From assembly GCA_964410285.1 (NCBI GenBank), contig CAYPFR010000006.1, positions 142,885 through 206,884 on the forward strand: a DNA stretch of 64,000 nucleotides. The letters run 5' to 3'. This document shows, piece by piece, positions 9,632 to 17,513 of the stretch (within the stretch, counting starts at the first letter, position 1; the number at the start of each line of letters is the position of its first letter). The notes under the pieces were generated by a model, which was not told the origin of the DNA, searched no databases, and saw only the letters and a program-made list of their open reading frames with translations. The DNA comes from Fretibacter sp964410285 (GTDB lineage: Bacteria > Pseudomonadota > Alphaproteobacteria > Caulobacterales > Maricaulaceae). Position numbers and translations under genes: made by a program.

Positions 9632-9659
9632 ATAAAAAGACCGCCCAAAGAGCGGCCTT
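9632..9659 (-). terminator. Rho-independent terminator of the Deg protease gene
   Basis: On the minus strand AAGGCCGC-TCTTTGGG-CGGTCTT forms a stem with one mismatch, followed by TTTTT and ATTT. It lies 22-49 bases beyond the protease stop. Confidence 0.8.
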
Positions 9660-9680
9660 CGAGGCAATTACAAGCGCGCC

Positions 9681-11162
9681 TTAGCGTACAGCGAGGAATT
9701 GCGTATTGCCGTTCTTCTCTACCGTGAGCGCCATTGGTCCATCCTTATCATCAATCGCCTCTTCAAAGTCGGGGATAGAGGTGATTTTCGTGCGATCAAC
9801 CTCGCGGATGATATCGCCCTTGCGCAAGCCTGCGCGGTAGGCTTTGGACCCGCGCTCGACCTCCGCGACATAGATTCCGTCAGTGCCGCCGCGCGGTTTC
9901 ACATCCGCAGGAATTTCCGTTAACGAAGCACCCGAAAAACTCTCCATGGCAGGGATGTCATCGGCCGCGTCCGCAGTAAGAACCTCGCGCGTTTCCTTAA
10001 AAGCTTCGACGTTGATTTTCGATGTCCGGCGACGACCGTCACGCAGATAGGTAATATCGGCACTTTGCCCCGGGCGCACATAGCCCACAGCATTACGAAT
10101 ATCCGAAGCATCCATAATATCATCGCCGTTAAAACCGACAATTATATCGCCTTCCTCAAGTCCGGCCTTCTCAGCTGGGCTGCCCTTGGAAACGGAGCTG
10201 ACGAGCGCACCTGAAGACGTCGAGAGCTTCATCGCATCACGCAGATCAGGCGTAATATCCTGGATGCTCACGCCAATGCGGCCTCGGCTGACTTCTCCGT
10301 TCTCAATAATTTGCTCCATGACCGCGCGGGCCATGCGCGCCGGCACAGCAAACCCAATGCCGTTATTTCCGCCGCTGCGGCTCATGATCGCGGAGTTAAT
10401 GCCGATAAGTTCACCTTTGGAATTGACCAGCGCGCCGCCGGAATTGCCCGGATTAATAGAGGCGTCGGTCTGAATGAAGTCTTCATAATTCGACCCGCCG
10501 CGAAACTCCCGCCCTTTGGCCGAAACAATTCCTTGGGTCACAGTATGACCAAGACCAAAGGGATTGCCGATCGCGATCGTATAATCACCAACTTTGACAT
10601 CGCGGCTATTGGCAAAATCAACATCCGTCAGGCCAGAGGCTTTTACCTTAAGGACAGCAATATCGGTTTTTGGATCAGAGCCAACAAGTTCGGCCTCAAG
10701 CTCTCTGCGGTCTTCAAGTTTAACGTAAATCTCGCCGGCATCATCAACAACATGGTGGTTGGTGATGATATAGCCAGCGCGCGCGTTCACAATAACGCCC
10801 GAACCAATCGAGGCCCGCGAACGATTGCTGCCGCGCGGGCTCTGACCGCCGCGATTGCCAAAAAAGCGCTCTAGTAATTCTTCGGGTGATACTTCTCCTG
10901 TGCCGCCCCCTTCAAGGCGAGACGCGGCGCGTTTTCTACCCGAGGTCTCAATGCTGACCACGGCAGGCGTCACGCGCTCCAAGAGCGGTGCCATGGTCAG
11001 AACCCCGCGCCGGTCTACGGTCATTGCTTGGCTCTCCGCCCCGCGCAGGGGGCTAAATGAAGCTTGGGAACTGGCCGGGGCGGACACCGAGAGGGCGGCA
11101 GCGCTCAAGGCGAGAAAGGCTGCTGAGCCTGCGAGATATTTTTTCATTTTACGTTTCACCAT
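9681..11162 (-). CDS. degP: Periplasmic Do/DegQ-type serine protease with two PDZ domains
   Basis: 493 residues from the ATG at 11160-11162, which has AGAGAG just upstream; a start 57 bases earlier lacks a ribosome binding site. Signal peptide MKKYLAGSAAFLALSAAALS, then a trypsin-like domain with His137 (TNHHVV), Asp167 (KTDIAVL) and Ser241 (NPGNSGG), and two PDZ domains (about 255-345 and 385-490). HtrA/Deg proteins degrade or refold damaged envelope proteins as oligomers. The gene is monocistronic, with its own terminator. Degp versus DegQ cannot be separated reliably from sequence alone. Confidence 0.92.
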   Translation of the reverse strand: MVKRKMKKYLAGSAAFLALSAAALSVSAPASSQASFSPLRGAESQAMTVDRRGVLTMAPLLERVTPAVVSIETSGRKRAASRLEGGGTGEVSPEELLERFFGNRGGQSPRGSNRSRASIGSGVIVNARAGYIITNHHVVDDAGEIYVKLEDRRELEAELVGSDPKTDIAVLKVKASGLTDVDFANSRDVKVGDYTIAIGNPFGLGHTVTQGIVSAKGREFRGGSNYEDFIQTDASINPGNSGGALVNSKGELIGINSAIMSRSGGNNGIGFAVPARMARAVMEQIIENGEVSRGRIGVSIQDITPDLRDAMKLSTSSGALVSSVSKGSPAEKAGLEEGDIIVGFNGDDIMDASDIRNAVGYVRPGQSADITYLRDGRRRTSKINVEAFKETREVLTADAADDIPAMESFSGASLTEIPADVKPRGGTDGIYVAEVERGSKAYRAGLRKGDIIREVDRTKITSIPDFEEAIDDKDGPMALTVEKNGNTQFLAVR

Positions 11163-11479
11163 TTTATCTCTCTGCTTAACGTTTGATTTTGCTATCGGTT
11201 GCGCCGCAGCTTTAAACATTCAAAGCGCATATTACGCGCCGCGGCTGCCCTATCATGTAGCCCTGCGGCGCTTGGCTGCAAGAGCATGCGGCAGAATCTG
11301 ACTATTTTTTAATTCACAGGGGAAAGGCCCAACGGGACCGATACTTAAAGGGCGCGGCGAGATGTCTCCAAACTCAGCGCCGAAAAAGCTCGCTATGATA
11401 CACAAAATTTGGCACTTTAGCTCCCATGTAGAGCGCACGCATATTTCCAAACAATGTAACGGTGCGCAAAAGGACAGCT
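11163..11479. other. Intergenic region between degP and the twin-TM gene
   Basis: About 317 bases that must hold divergent promoters for degP (minus) and the twin-TM/cobalamin operon (plus). I see no RNA gene, repeat or convincing promoter consensus; short frames here lack ribosome binding sites and family similarity. Confidence 0.5.
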
Positions 11480-11698
11480 ATGCTTATAAATATTTTATAT
11501 GTTCTGACATTTGTCGCCGTCGGCTATGTCGTCTTCACCCTTATCATGGGCGCGCGCTCTATGGGCGCGAAAAAACGGGAGGACACCTCAGAGAGTGCCG
11601 CCGCCTCCAATCTCTGGATGACGCGGCGTGTCAAAGGCCAGCTTGTCGCCATTGGGCTTCTATGCCTGATTTTATTGGTTAAAAAAAACGGTGGTTAA
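11480..11698 (+). CDS. Twin transmembrane helix small protein
   Basis: 72 residues from the ATG at 11480, preceded by AGGA at good distance (an upstream GTG frame start is rejected). Two membrane helices (about 3-24 and 50-68) flank a short polar loop; the second begins with SNLWMTRRV, the pattern of the alphaproteobacterial twin-TM/HIG1-like small proteins that regularly precede the cobalamin adenosyltransferase gene. Function is unknown; HIG1 relatives in mitochondria act on respiratory complexes. It overlaps the next gene by 8 bases. Confidence 0.82.
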   Translation: MLINILYVLTFVAVGYVVFTLIMGARSMGAKKREDTSESAAASNLWMTRRVKGQLVAIGLLCLILLVKKNGG

Positions 11699-12266
11699 AC
11701 TCAATAAAATTTACACGCGCACAGGCGATGACGGTTCGACAGGTCTTGTCGACGGGTCCCGCATTTCCAAAGATGATCTGCGCGTGCGCGCTTATGGCGA
11801 TGTTGACGAAACCAATAGCGTCATCGGCCTGGTGAGACTCCATCTTGAAAACCTGCAGCTTGACGCCATGCTTTCGAGAATTCAAAACGACCTTTTTGAT
11901 CTTGGCGCAGACCTTGCCACCCCTCTGCCCGCCGAGGGGGACGCAGATAGTGAATACGCCCTTCGTATGAGTAGCGGACAAAGCACCCGCCTTGAGACCG
12001 AGCTTGACCGGCTCAATGCAGACCTGTCGCCGCTGGATAGTTTTGTTCTGCCAGGCGGCAGCGCGCCCGCGGCCTATATGCATCTTGCGCGCACCGTATG
12101 CCGCCGCGCCGAACGCGCCGCTGTTGCCCTTGCCGCGCAAAGCCCCATAAACCCCGCCGCCCTGACCTATTTAAACCGGCTGTCTGACTTTCTTTTTGTG
12201 GCAGGGCGGTGGTGCAATGACCAAGGCGCGTCCGATGTCAAATGGGTGCCGGGCGCAAACCGCTAG
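11691..12266 (+). CDS. Cob(I)alamin adenosyltransferase, PduO type
   Basis: 191 residues starting at a GTG that overlaps the preceding gene. The N-terminal IYTRTGDDGSTGLVDG is the ATP-binding signature of PduO-type ATR enzymes, and VLPGGSAPAAYMHLART and CRRAERAAV are the conserved helix-bundle motifs. It transfers the adenosyl group from ATP to cob(I)alamin, making coenzyme B12 for enzymes such as methylmalonyl-CoA mutase. Cytoplasmic trimer in the family. Translation is probably coupled to the twin-TM gene. Confidence 0.93.
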   Translation: MVKLNKIYTRTGDDGSTGLVDGSRISKDDLRVRAYGDVDETNSVIGLVRLHLENLQLDAMLSRIQNDLFDLGADLATPLPAEGDADSEYALRMSSGQSTRLETELDRLNADLSPLDSFVLPGGSAPAAYMHLARTVCRRAERAAVALAAQSPINPAALTYLNRLSDFLFVAGRWCNDQGASDVKWVPGANR

Positions 12267-12379
12267 GACACGTTCACGAATTTATCATTCCGCGGCGGCG
12301 GTGAGGTCTGCTATAAGCTGCGCCAAGACCTAACGTCCGGCATGTAAACGGACGCGTCACGACACAGAAAGCCACAATT

Positions 12380-13258
12380 ATGAGCGAGACTTACACCCCC
12401 CCTAAAGTTTGGACGTGGAATAAAGAAAACGGCGGGAAATTTGCCAGTATCAACCGCCCAACAGCTGGCGCGCGTGAAGAAAAAACTTTGCCCGTTGGCA
12501 AGCACCCCTTTCAGCTATACTCCCTTGCAACGCCCAACGGCGTGAAAGTCACGCTCATGTTAGAGGAGCTTTTAGCCGCAGGTCACGCGGAGGCCGAATA
12601 TGACGCCCATATCATCAATATCGGCGAAGGCGCGCAATTTGGCAGTGACTTTGTGAAAATCAATCCAAATTCCAAAATTCCAGCTCTGCTTGATCGCAGC
12701 CAAAACCCGCCCATACGCCTCTTTGAGAGCGGCTCTATCTTGCTTTATTTGGCCGACAAATTTGACGCCTTCATCCCAAAGGACGCTGCGGCGCGGGCGG
12801 AATGTATAAACTGGCTGTTTTGGCAAATGGGAAGCGCGCCTTATTTGGGCGGCGGCTTTGGACATTTTTATGCCTATGCGCCAGAGAAATTTGAATACCC
12901 CATCATTCGCTTCGCCATGGAAGTAAAACGCCAGCTTGATGTGCTTGATCAAAACCTTGCAAAGCGCCGCTATATCGCGGGCGATAGCTACACGATTGCC
13001 GATATGGCCATTTGGCCATGGTACGGTACGCTGGTCGCTGGAAAGCTTTACGAGGCGGCAGAGTTTCTCTCCGTCCATGAGTATAAACATGTAAGCCGCT
13101 GGCAGGACCAGATCAACGCCCGCCCAGCCGCGCAGCGCGGACGCATGGTCAACCGCGCATGGGGAGAACCCGCAAGCCAGCTTAGAGAGCGTCATGACGC
13201 TTCTGATTTTGACACGCGGACCCAAGATAAAATTGGCGCGGCGGACTCGCTATTATAG
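12380..13258 (+). CDS. yghU: Glutathione S-transferase family disulfide-bond oxidoreductase (YghU-like)
   Basis: 292 residues, longer than a standard GST, with the extended N-terminus (PPKVWTWNKENGGKFASINR) and LYSLATPNGVKVTLMLEE typical of YghU/Nu-class proteins. NPNSKIPALLD and the SGSILLYLADKF helix start form the glutathione-binding thioredoxin fold; an all-helical domain follows. The family reduces small disulfides with glutathione. Stands alone. A short near-tandem repeat of TATTATAGCTA lies across its stop codon. Confidence 0.92.
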   Translation: MSETYTPPKVWTWNKENGGKFASINRPTAGAREEKTLPVGKHPFQLYSLATPNGVKVTLMLEELLAAGHAEAEYDAHIINIGEGAQFGSDFVKINPNSKIPALLDRSQNPPIRLFESGSILLYLADKFDAFIPKDAAARAECINWLFWQMGSAPYLGGGFGHFYAYAPEKFEYPIIRFAMEVKRQLDVLDQNLAKRRYIAGDSYTIADMAIWPWYGTLVAGKLYEAAEFLSVHEYKHVSRWQDQINARPAAQRGRMVNRAWGEPASQLRERHDASDFDTRTQDKIGAADSLL

Positions 13259-13453
13259 CTATATTATAGCTATCGCTAACGCCCAGAGATAAACAAAGGC
13301 CGCCGCGTCCTGCCGCCGCGTGCTCTAAACTATATGCAATTATGTGCATAACAAAATCATGCTAATGTCTTGAAAGCTGCGCCCTTATAGCCCATATCTC
13401 AATCAAGTGCTGGCGTTATACTGCCGGCAAGGCCAGCCTAACCGGAGAACCCT

Positions 13454-14203
13454 ATGAAAGTCCTCGTCCCCGTCAAGCGCGTGCTTGACTACAATGTCAA
13501 AGCCAAGGTCAAATCTGACCAAAGCGGCGTTGACCTTGCGAATGTGAAGATGTCCATGAACCCGTTTGACGAAATTTCAGTCGAGCAGGCCGTCCGCCTG
13601 CAAGAAGCCGGCACGGCCAGCGAGACTGTGGTCGTCTCTATCGGGCCCGCCAAAGCGCAGGAAACCATTCGAACAGGTCTTGCCATGGGGATGGACCGCG
13701 GCATTCACATTCAGACCGATGAGGATCTTGAACCGCTGGCGGTCGCAAAAATTCTCAAAGCGGTCTGCGAGGCCGAAAGCCCGGAACTTGTCATTCTCGG
13801 CAAACAAGCGATTGATAATGATTACGGCGCAACGGGCGGTATGCTCGCGGCCCTGATGGATTGGCCGATTGGCTCGGCCGCGAATACATTGGAGATAAGC
13901 GGCGGTTCTATGACTGTGGTGAAAGAAGTCGATGGCGGCTTGCAGACCGTCAAATTACAGGCCCCCGCCATTGTCACCACCGATTTACGCCTTAATGAAC
14001 CGCGCTACGCGAGCCTGCCCAACATCATGAAAGCCAAAAAGAAGCCCATTGAGGCCAAAACGCCGGCAGATTACGGCGTAGACACGGCGCCGCGCCTAAA
14101 GACCCTAAAGGTCAGCGAACCTGCCGCACGTAAGGCCGGTATAAAAGTCGAAGACGCTGCGCAGCTTGTTGATAAACTTAAAAATGAAGCGGGAGTAATT
14201 TAA
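13454..14203 (+). CDS. etfB: Electron transfer flavoprotein beta subunit
   Basis: 249 residues beginning MKVLVPVKRVLDYNVK, with the AMP-binding region and the conserved ETF-beta pattern ADYGVDTAPRLKTLKV near the C-terminus. With EtfA it carries electrons from acyl-CoA and other dehydrogenases to ETF-ubiquinone oxidoreductase. GGAGAA precedes the ATG. Its stop overlaps the etfA start (TAATG), indicating translational coupling. Confidence 0.97.
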   Translation: MKVLVPVKRVLDYNVKAKVKSDQSGVDLANVKMSMNPFDEISVEQAVRLQEAGTASETVVVSIGPAKAQETIRTGLAMGMDRGIHIQTDEDLEPLAVAKILKAVCEAESPELVILGKQAIDNDYGATGGMLAALMDWPIGSAANTLEISGGSMTVVKEVDGGLQTVKLQAPAIVTTDLRLNEPRYASLPNIMKAKKKPIEAKTPADYGVDTAPRLKTLKVSEPAARKAGIKVEDAAQLVDKLKNEAGVI

Positions 14204-15141
14204 TGGCTATCCTCGTTATTGCAGAACACGACAATAAAGACCTCAAAGACGCAACTCATAAAACCGTCACCGCCGCCAAAGCCATGGGCGGCGAGGTCGA
14301 CGTGCTTGTCGCGGGCAAAGGCGTCAAAGACGTGATGTCTCAGGCCGCGAAAATTGACGGCGTTCGCGCCGTGCTTGGCGTAGACCACGTCTCCCTCACC
14401 CGCCAACTTGCCGAAGCTATGGAAGCTGTTGTTGTTCCGCTGATGGGGGATTATGACGCCGTGCTCGCGCCTGATACGACAACCCATAAGAATTATATGC
14501 CGCGCGTCGCCGCCAAGCTTGATGTGCAGCAGATCAGCTCTGTGACAGCGGTTGAGAGCGCGGATACATTTGTGCGCCCCATCTATGCCGGCAATGCTAT
14601 GGCGACTGTGCAGTCAACCGATTCCAAAAAGGTCGTGACCGTGCGCACCACAGCTTTTGCCGCCGCCGGAGAGAGCGGATCAGCGTCTGATAAAATGCTT
14701 GGCGACCCTGCTGGCCCGTTCAAATCTGAATATATCGGAGAAGAACTGTCCAAATCCGACCGTCCAGAACTAACGGCCGCCAAAGTTGTCGTGTCCGGCG
14801 GGCGCGGCATGGGCAGCGGCGAGAACTTCAAATTGCTTGAAGGCATAGCCGACAAGCTCGGCGCGGCTATGGGCGCGTCGCGGGCCGCCGTCGATGCGGG
14901 TTTCGTGCCGAATGATTGGCAGGTTGGTCAAACTGGCAAAGCCGTCGCGCCGGCGCTTTATATTGCGGTTGGCATTTCCGGCGCGATCCAGCATTTGGCC
15001 GGTATGAAAGACAGTAAAGTCATTGCCGCAATAAATAAGGATGAGGATGCACCGATCTTCCAAGTCGCCGATTACGGCCTTGTCGCGGACCTTTTCAAGG
15101 CCCTTCCCGAGTTTGAGGCCGAGCTTGATAAAGTGCTCTAA
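14203..15141 (+). CDS. etfA: Electron transfer flavoprotein alpha subunit
   Basis: 312 residues. The C-terminal FAD-binding half has VVSGGRGMGSGENFKLLE, GASRAAVDAGFVP, QVGQTGKAVAPALYIAVG and GISGAIQHLAGMKDSKVI, the classic ETF-alpha signature. Forms the FAD/AMP heterodimer with EtfB in the cytoplasm and feeds beta-oxidation electrons to the quinone pool. Ends the two-gene operon, with a strong terminator 25 bases downstream. Confidence 0.97.
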   Translation: MAILVIAEHDNKDLKDATHKTVTAAKAMGGEVDVLVAGKGVKDVMSQAAKIDGVRAVLGVDHVSLTRQLAEAMEAVVVPLMGDYDAVLAPDTTTHKNYMPRVAAKLDVQQISSVTAVESADTFVRPIYAGNAMATVQSTDSKKVVTVRTTAFAAAGESGSASDKMLGDPAGPFKSEYIGEELSKSDRPELTAAKVVVSGGRGMGSGENFKLLEGIADKLGAAMGASRAAVDAGFVPNDWQVGQTGKAVAPALYIAVGISGAIQHLAGMKDSKVIAAINKDEDAPIFQVADYGLVADLFKALPEFEAELDKVL

Positions 15142-15166
15142 AAGCTCGCTATATAGCTAAAACAAA

Positions 15167-15198
15167 ACCGCCCGAGCGAGCTTGGGCGGTTTTTTTTA
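15167..15198 (+). terminator. Rho-independent terminator of etfBA
   Basis: ACCGCCCGAG / CTTGGGCGGT stem with a CGAG loop, followed by eight T. Confidence 0.92.
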
Positions 15199-15229
15199 AC
15201 TTAAAATCTATACGTGGTTGCCTCAGGCG

Positions 15230-16465
15230 TTAAGACACCGATTTCAGAGACTGGAATATCGTCACGTTTTTCGTGGCCGGCGGTTCAACGTCGAGGACTT
15301 CAAAACCCAAAGCTTCCGCGCCTGAGGCGGGAGCGGGGGCTTGATCTGGATCTGCTTCGACAGCGGCATAGCGCATTAGTTTATCTTTCTGCGCGAGATT
15401 AATCTTTTTCAGCATCTCAATATCGTCAAGCGCCGCCATATATTTTTCATTGAGCGTGTCAAATTCAGCCTTTGCCTTAAGGGCATTTTCTGCGTTTACA
15501 TCCGCTTCGAGCACTTTCTCGCGCGCACGGGCATCAGCCTTGTCGGCGCGCGCAATCGCAGAACTAAAACGGTGCTGTAGATCGGCAATATCGCGCTCGG
15601 CTTGCGCGCGGGCACCTTCTTTGATTCTGACCTCGGCCTCAAACTGGCTGATCCGGTTTTTATGGGTCAAAAGCTCCTCATCGCGGCGCTTAAGCCGGCC
15701 TTCAAATTCAGCCTTCGCCACAGTGGCTTCATATTCCGCAGTTTCGCGCCCGGCATTGGCTTCAATAAATTTTGTCTTCATTTCTTCAAAGCTGGCCTGA
15801 AGGCGGCCAATTTCGATCTCGCCGCCATCAGCCGATTTACGAAAAACGTCCATTTTAGCGCGCGCGTCGTCGAGATTTTTCTGAAGTTCATGGATTGAGC
15901 GCCCACGCGCCGAAAGGTCATTTAGGGCTTCGGAGAGGTCTTTTTGCAACGTACTGTTCAGGCAACTCAGCTCATGCTGGCGGTCCTCAAGGGATGTGAT
16001 CGCCGTTGCCATCGCCGTGATTTCATTTTTCTGACGCGTGATCTGGCTATCATTTTGATTGTCGCGGTCTTTTCGCACCGTATTCTCTGTGCGAAGCGCC
16101 AAAAGCTCCTCTTGCGCCGTCTTGAGCTGTATCCGCAGACTTGCAAGTTCATTTTCAAGCTCAGCAGCCTGCGCCTTTTTGAGGGCGAGCGATTTTTCGG
16201 CGGCGGTGGCGCGGCTCTGAAGAGCTTTGTTTTCTTCCTCAACCCGGCCAAGTTGACGAAGCTTACTTTCCATTTTTGAGATAGATTTCGACAGGCTATT
16301 TACGCGTTGCTGCGCCTTTTTATGCTGCTCGGCGCCGCTTTGGATGACATCCGACATAGAACTGACGTATTCGCGGGCATTTTTAATATCCAAGGCATCA
16401 CTAGCTGAAGCCGCTTGTCCCTTTTTGCCTGCTAAAAACGAATCTCCCAGCTTAAATAAGCCCAT
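15230..16465 (-). CDS. Long coiled-coil protein of unknown function
   Basis: 411 residues from the ATG at 16463-16465, chosen because GGGAGAT lies just upstream; an earlier in-frame start lacks one. A short N-terminal segment (MGLFKLGDSFLAGKKG) is followed from about residue 40 to 380 by almost continuous heptad-type coiled coil rich in Ala, Glu, Lys and Leu, then a non-helical tail rich in Pro and Ala. There is no signal peptide, membrane helix or enzyme motif, so it is probably cytoplasmic and structural. The architecture recalls bacterial intermediate-filament-like proteins such as crescentin but I see no clear sequence match to CreS. A CtrA-type box lies upstream. Single gene. Confidence 0.75.
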   Translation of the reverse strand: MGLFKLGDSFLAGKKGQAASASDALDIKNAREYVSSMSDVIQSGAEQHKKAQQRVNSLSKSISKMESKLRQLGRVEEENKALQSRATAAEKSLALKKAQAAELENELASLRIQLKTAQEELLALRTENTVRKDRDNQNDSQITRQKNEITAMATAITSLEDRQHELSCLNSTLQKDLSEALNDLSARGRSIHELQKNLDDARAKMDVFRKSADGGEIEIGRLQASFEEMKTKFIEANAGRETAEYEATVAKAEFEGRLKRRDEELLTHKNRISQFEAEVRIKEGARAQAERDIADLQHRFSSAIARADKADARAREKVLEADVNAENALKAKAEFDTLNEKYMAALDDIEMLKKINLAQKDKLMRYAAVEADPDQAPAPASGAEALGFEVLDVEPPATKNVTIFQSLKSVS

Positions 16466-16541
16466 ATCCAATCTCCCAGTTCCGGCTAAAAATTCCCAAT
16501 TCCAGCCTATTAATCTCACCGCTAGATGTGCGGAATTAGGG

Positions 16542-16556
16542 TTAATTAAAGGTTAA
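16542..16556. promoter_or_regulatory. Candidate CtrA box upstream of the coiled-coil gene
   Basis: TTAA-TTAAAGG-TTAA, a perfect match to the TTAA-N7-TTAA CtrA consensus, about 77 bases upstream of the coiled-coil start. Confidence 0.55.
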
Positions 16557-16652
16557 TAGCGATAGGATTGACGAGCGTTTGACCCGCGCTTCGCTGGGTA
16601 ATAACGCGGTTTTCGGAAAACTTACGCACGCGGCGGACGTCCGCAGGCGGCT

Positions 16653-17513
16653 CTAGGAAATTTGAAAATCCTCAGGCCGATAGCCGGGGTCGGGATAGGC
16701 AGGGTTCATTCCCTCTAGGGTTTCGCGGACAATGGCGGTTATAATCGCCTTTCGCGCGCTGCGATTATCTGACGGGATAACGTGCCAAGGCGCATGAGCG
16801 GTAGATGTGCGCTGCACCATGGCCTCATAGGCCTGCATAAATTGCGGCCAGAGCTTTCGGTCTTCAAGATCACCGGGATTAAACTTCCAGCGCTTTCCGG
16901 GCACCTCAAGACGTTCGCGCAAGCGCTCCCCTTGTACCTGCCTTGACATATTAAGCATGAATTTCAGAACTCTTGTCCCGTTTTCCGACAAATGGCGCTC
17001 AAAGTCATTGATTTGCTGATAGCGCTGCTCTACGGCGTCGGCACTGGCAAAGCCGCGGACTTTGACGACTAAAACATCCTCATAATGACTGCGGTTAAAC
17101 ACAGTGATCTGGCCCTTTGCAGGGCAGACCTTGTGAATACGCCAAAGATAATCGCGCGCCAGCTCTGTTTTGCTCGGCGCTTTGAAGGCCGCGACATTCA
17201 CATTTAGCGGCGGGGTATAGGCAAAAATAGCCGAGGTCGTGCTGTCTTTCCCGCTCGTATCCATTCCTTGCAGAACAATCAGAAGAGAGCGCTCGGCCTC
17301 ACCGTAAAGCCGGTGAGATAAATCTCGAATGACCTTGGCATCGGCTTTCATCTGGGCTTTGAGAGCCGCTTTATCCAGCCCCATTTCAAGTCGAGCGGGA
17401 TGATCTTTGAGGCGAAAATCCGGGCCGCGCAAGACTTTGAAATTTTCCGCGCGGAGTTCCGGTTTGCTTAGCTCCGGTTTTCCGGGGCTGCTTTTTCCTT
17501 TTCCAACTGTCAT
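16653..17513 (-). CDS. ppk2: Polyphosphate kinase 2 family protein
   Basis: 286 residues from the ATG at 17511-17513. The PPK2 core is clear: Walker A-like GMDTSGKDST, the lid and Walker B-like region with NRSHYEDVLVV, and KFMLNMSRQ for the usual KFWLHIS motif. PPK2 enzymes transfer phosphate between polyphosphate and nucleotides; this one-domain length fits the class that phosphorylates ADP, GDP or AMP. The ATG overlaps the stop of the ABC-F gene (ATGA), so the two are translationally coupled. An upstream start inside the ABC-F gene is possible but less likely. The direction and nucleotide cannot be assigned from sequence. Confidence 0.92.
   Translation of the reverse strand: MTVGKGKSSPGKPELSKPELRAENFKVLRGPDFRLKDHPARLEMGLDKAALKAQMKADAKVIRDLSHRLYGEAERSLLIVLQGMDTSGKDSTTSAIFAYTPPLNVNVAAFKAPSKTELARDYLWRIHKVCPAKGQITVFNRSHYEDVLVVKVRGFASADAVEQRYQQINDFERHLSENGTRVLKFMLNMSRQVQGERLRERLEVPGKRWKFNPGDLEDRKLWPQFMQAYEAMVQRTSTAHAPWHVIPSDNRSARKAIITAIVRETLEGMNPAYPDPGYRPEDFQIS

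Noticed and set aside
10311..10874. Plus-strand ORF of 187 codons
   Set aside because: Antisense to the Deg protease with intact triad.
12572..13225. Minus-strand ORF of 217 codons
   Set aside because: Antisense to the YghU-like gene, which has clear family motifs.
16633..16644. GCGGACGTCCGC palindrome beyond the ppk2 stop
   Set aside because: Perfect 12-base palindrome, but it has no loop or T-run, so it is not a credible terminator and no factor is known to fit.
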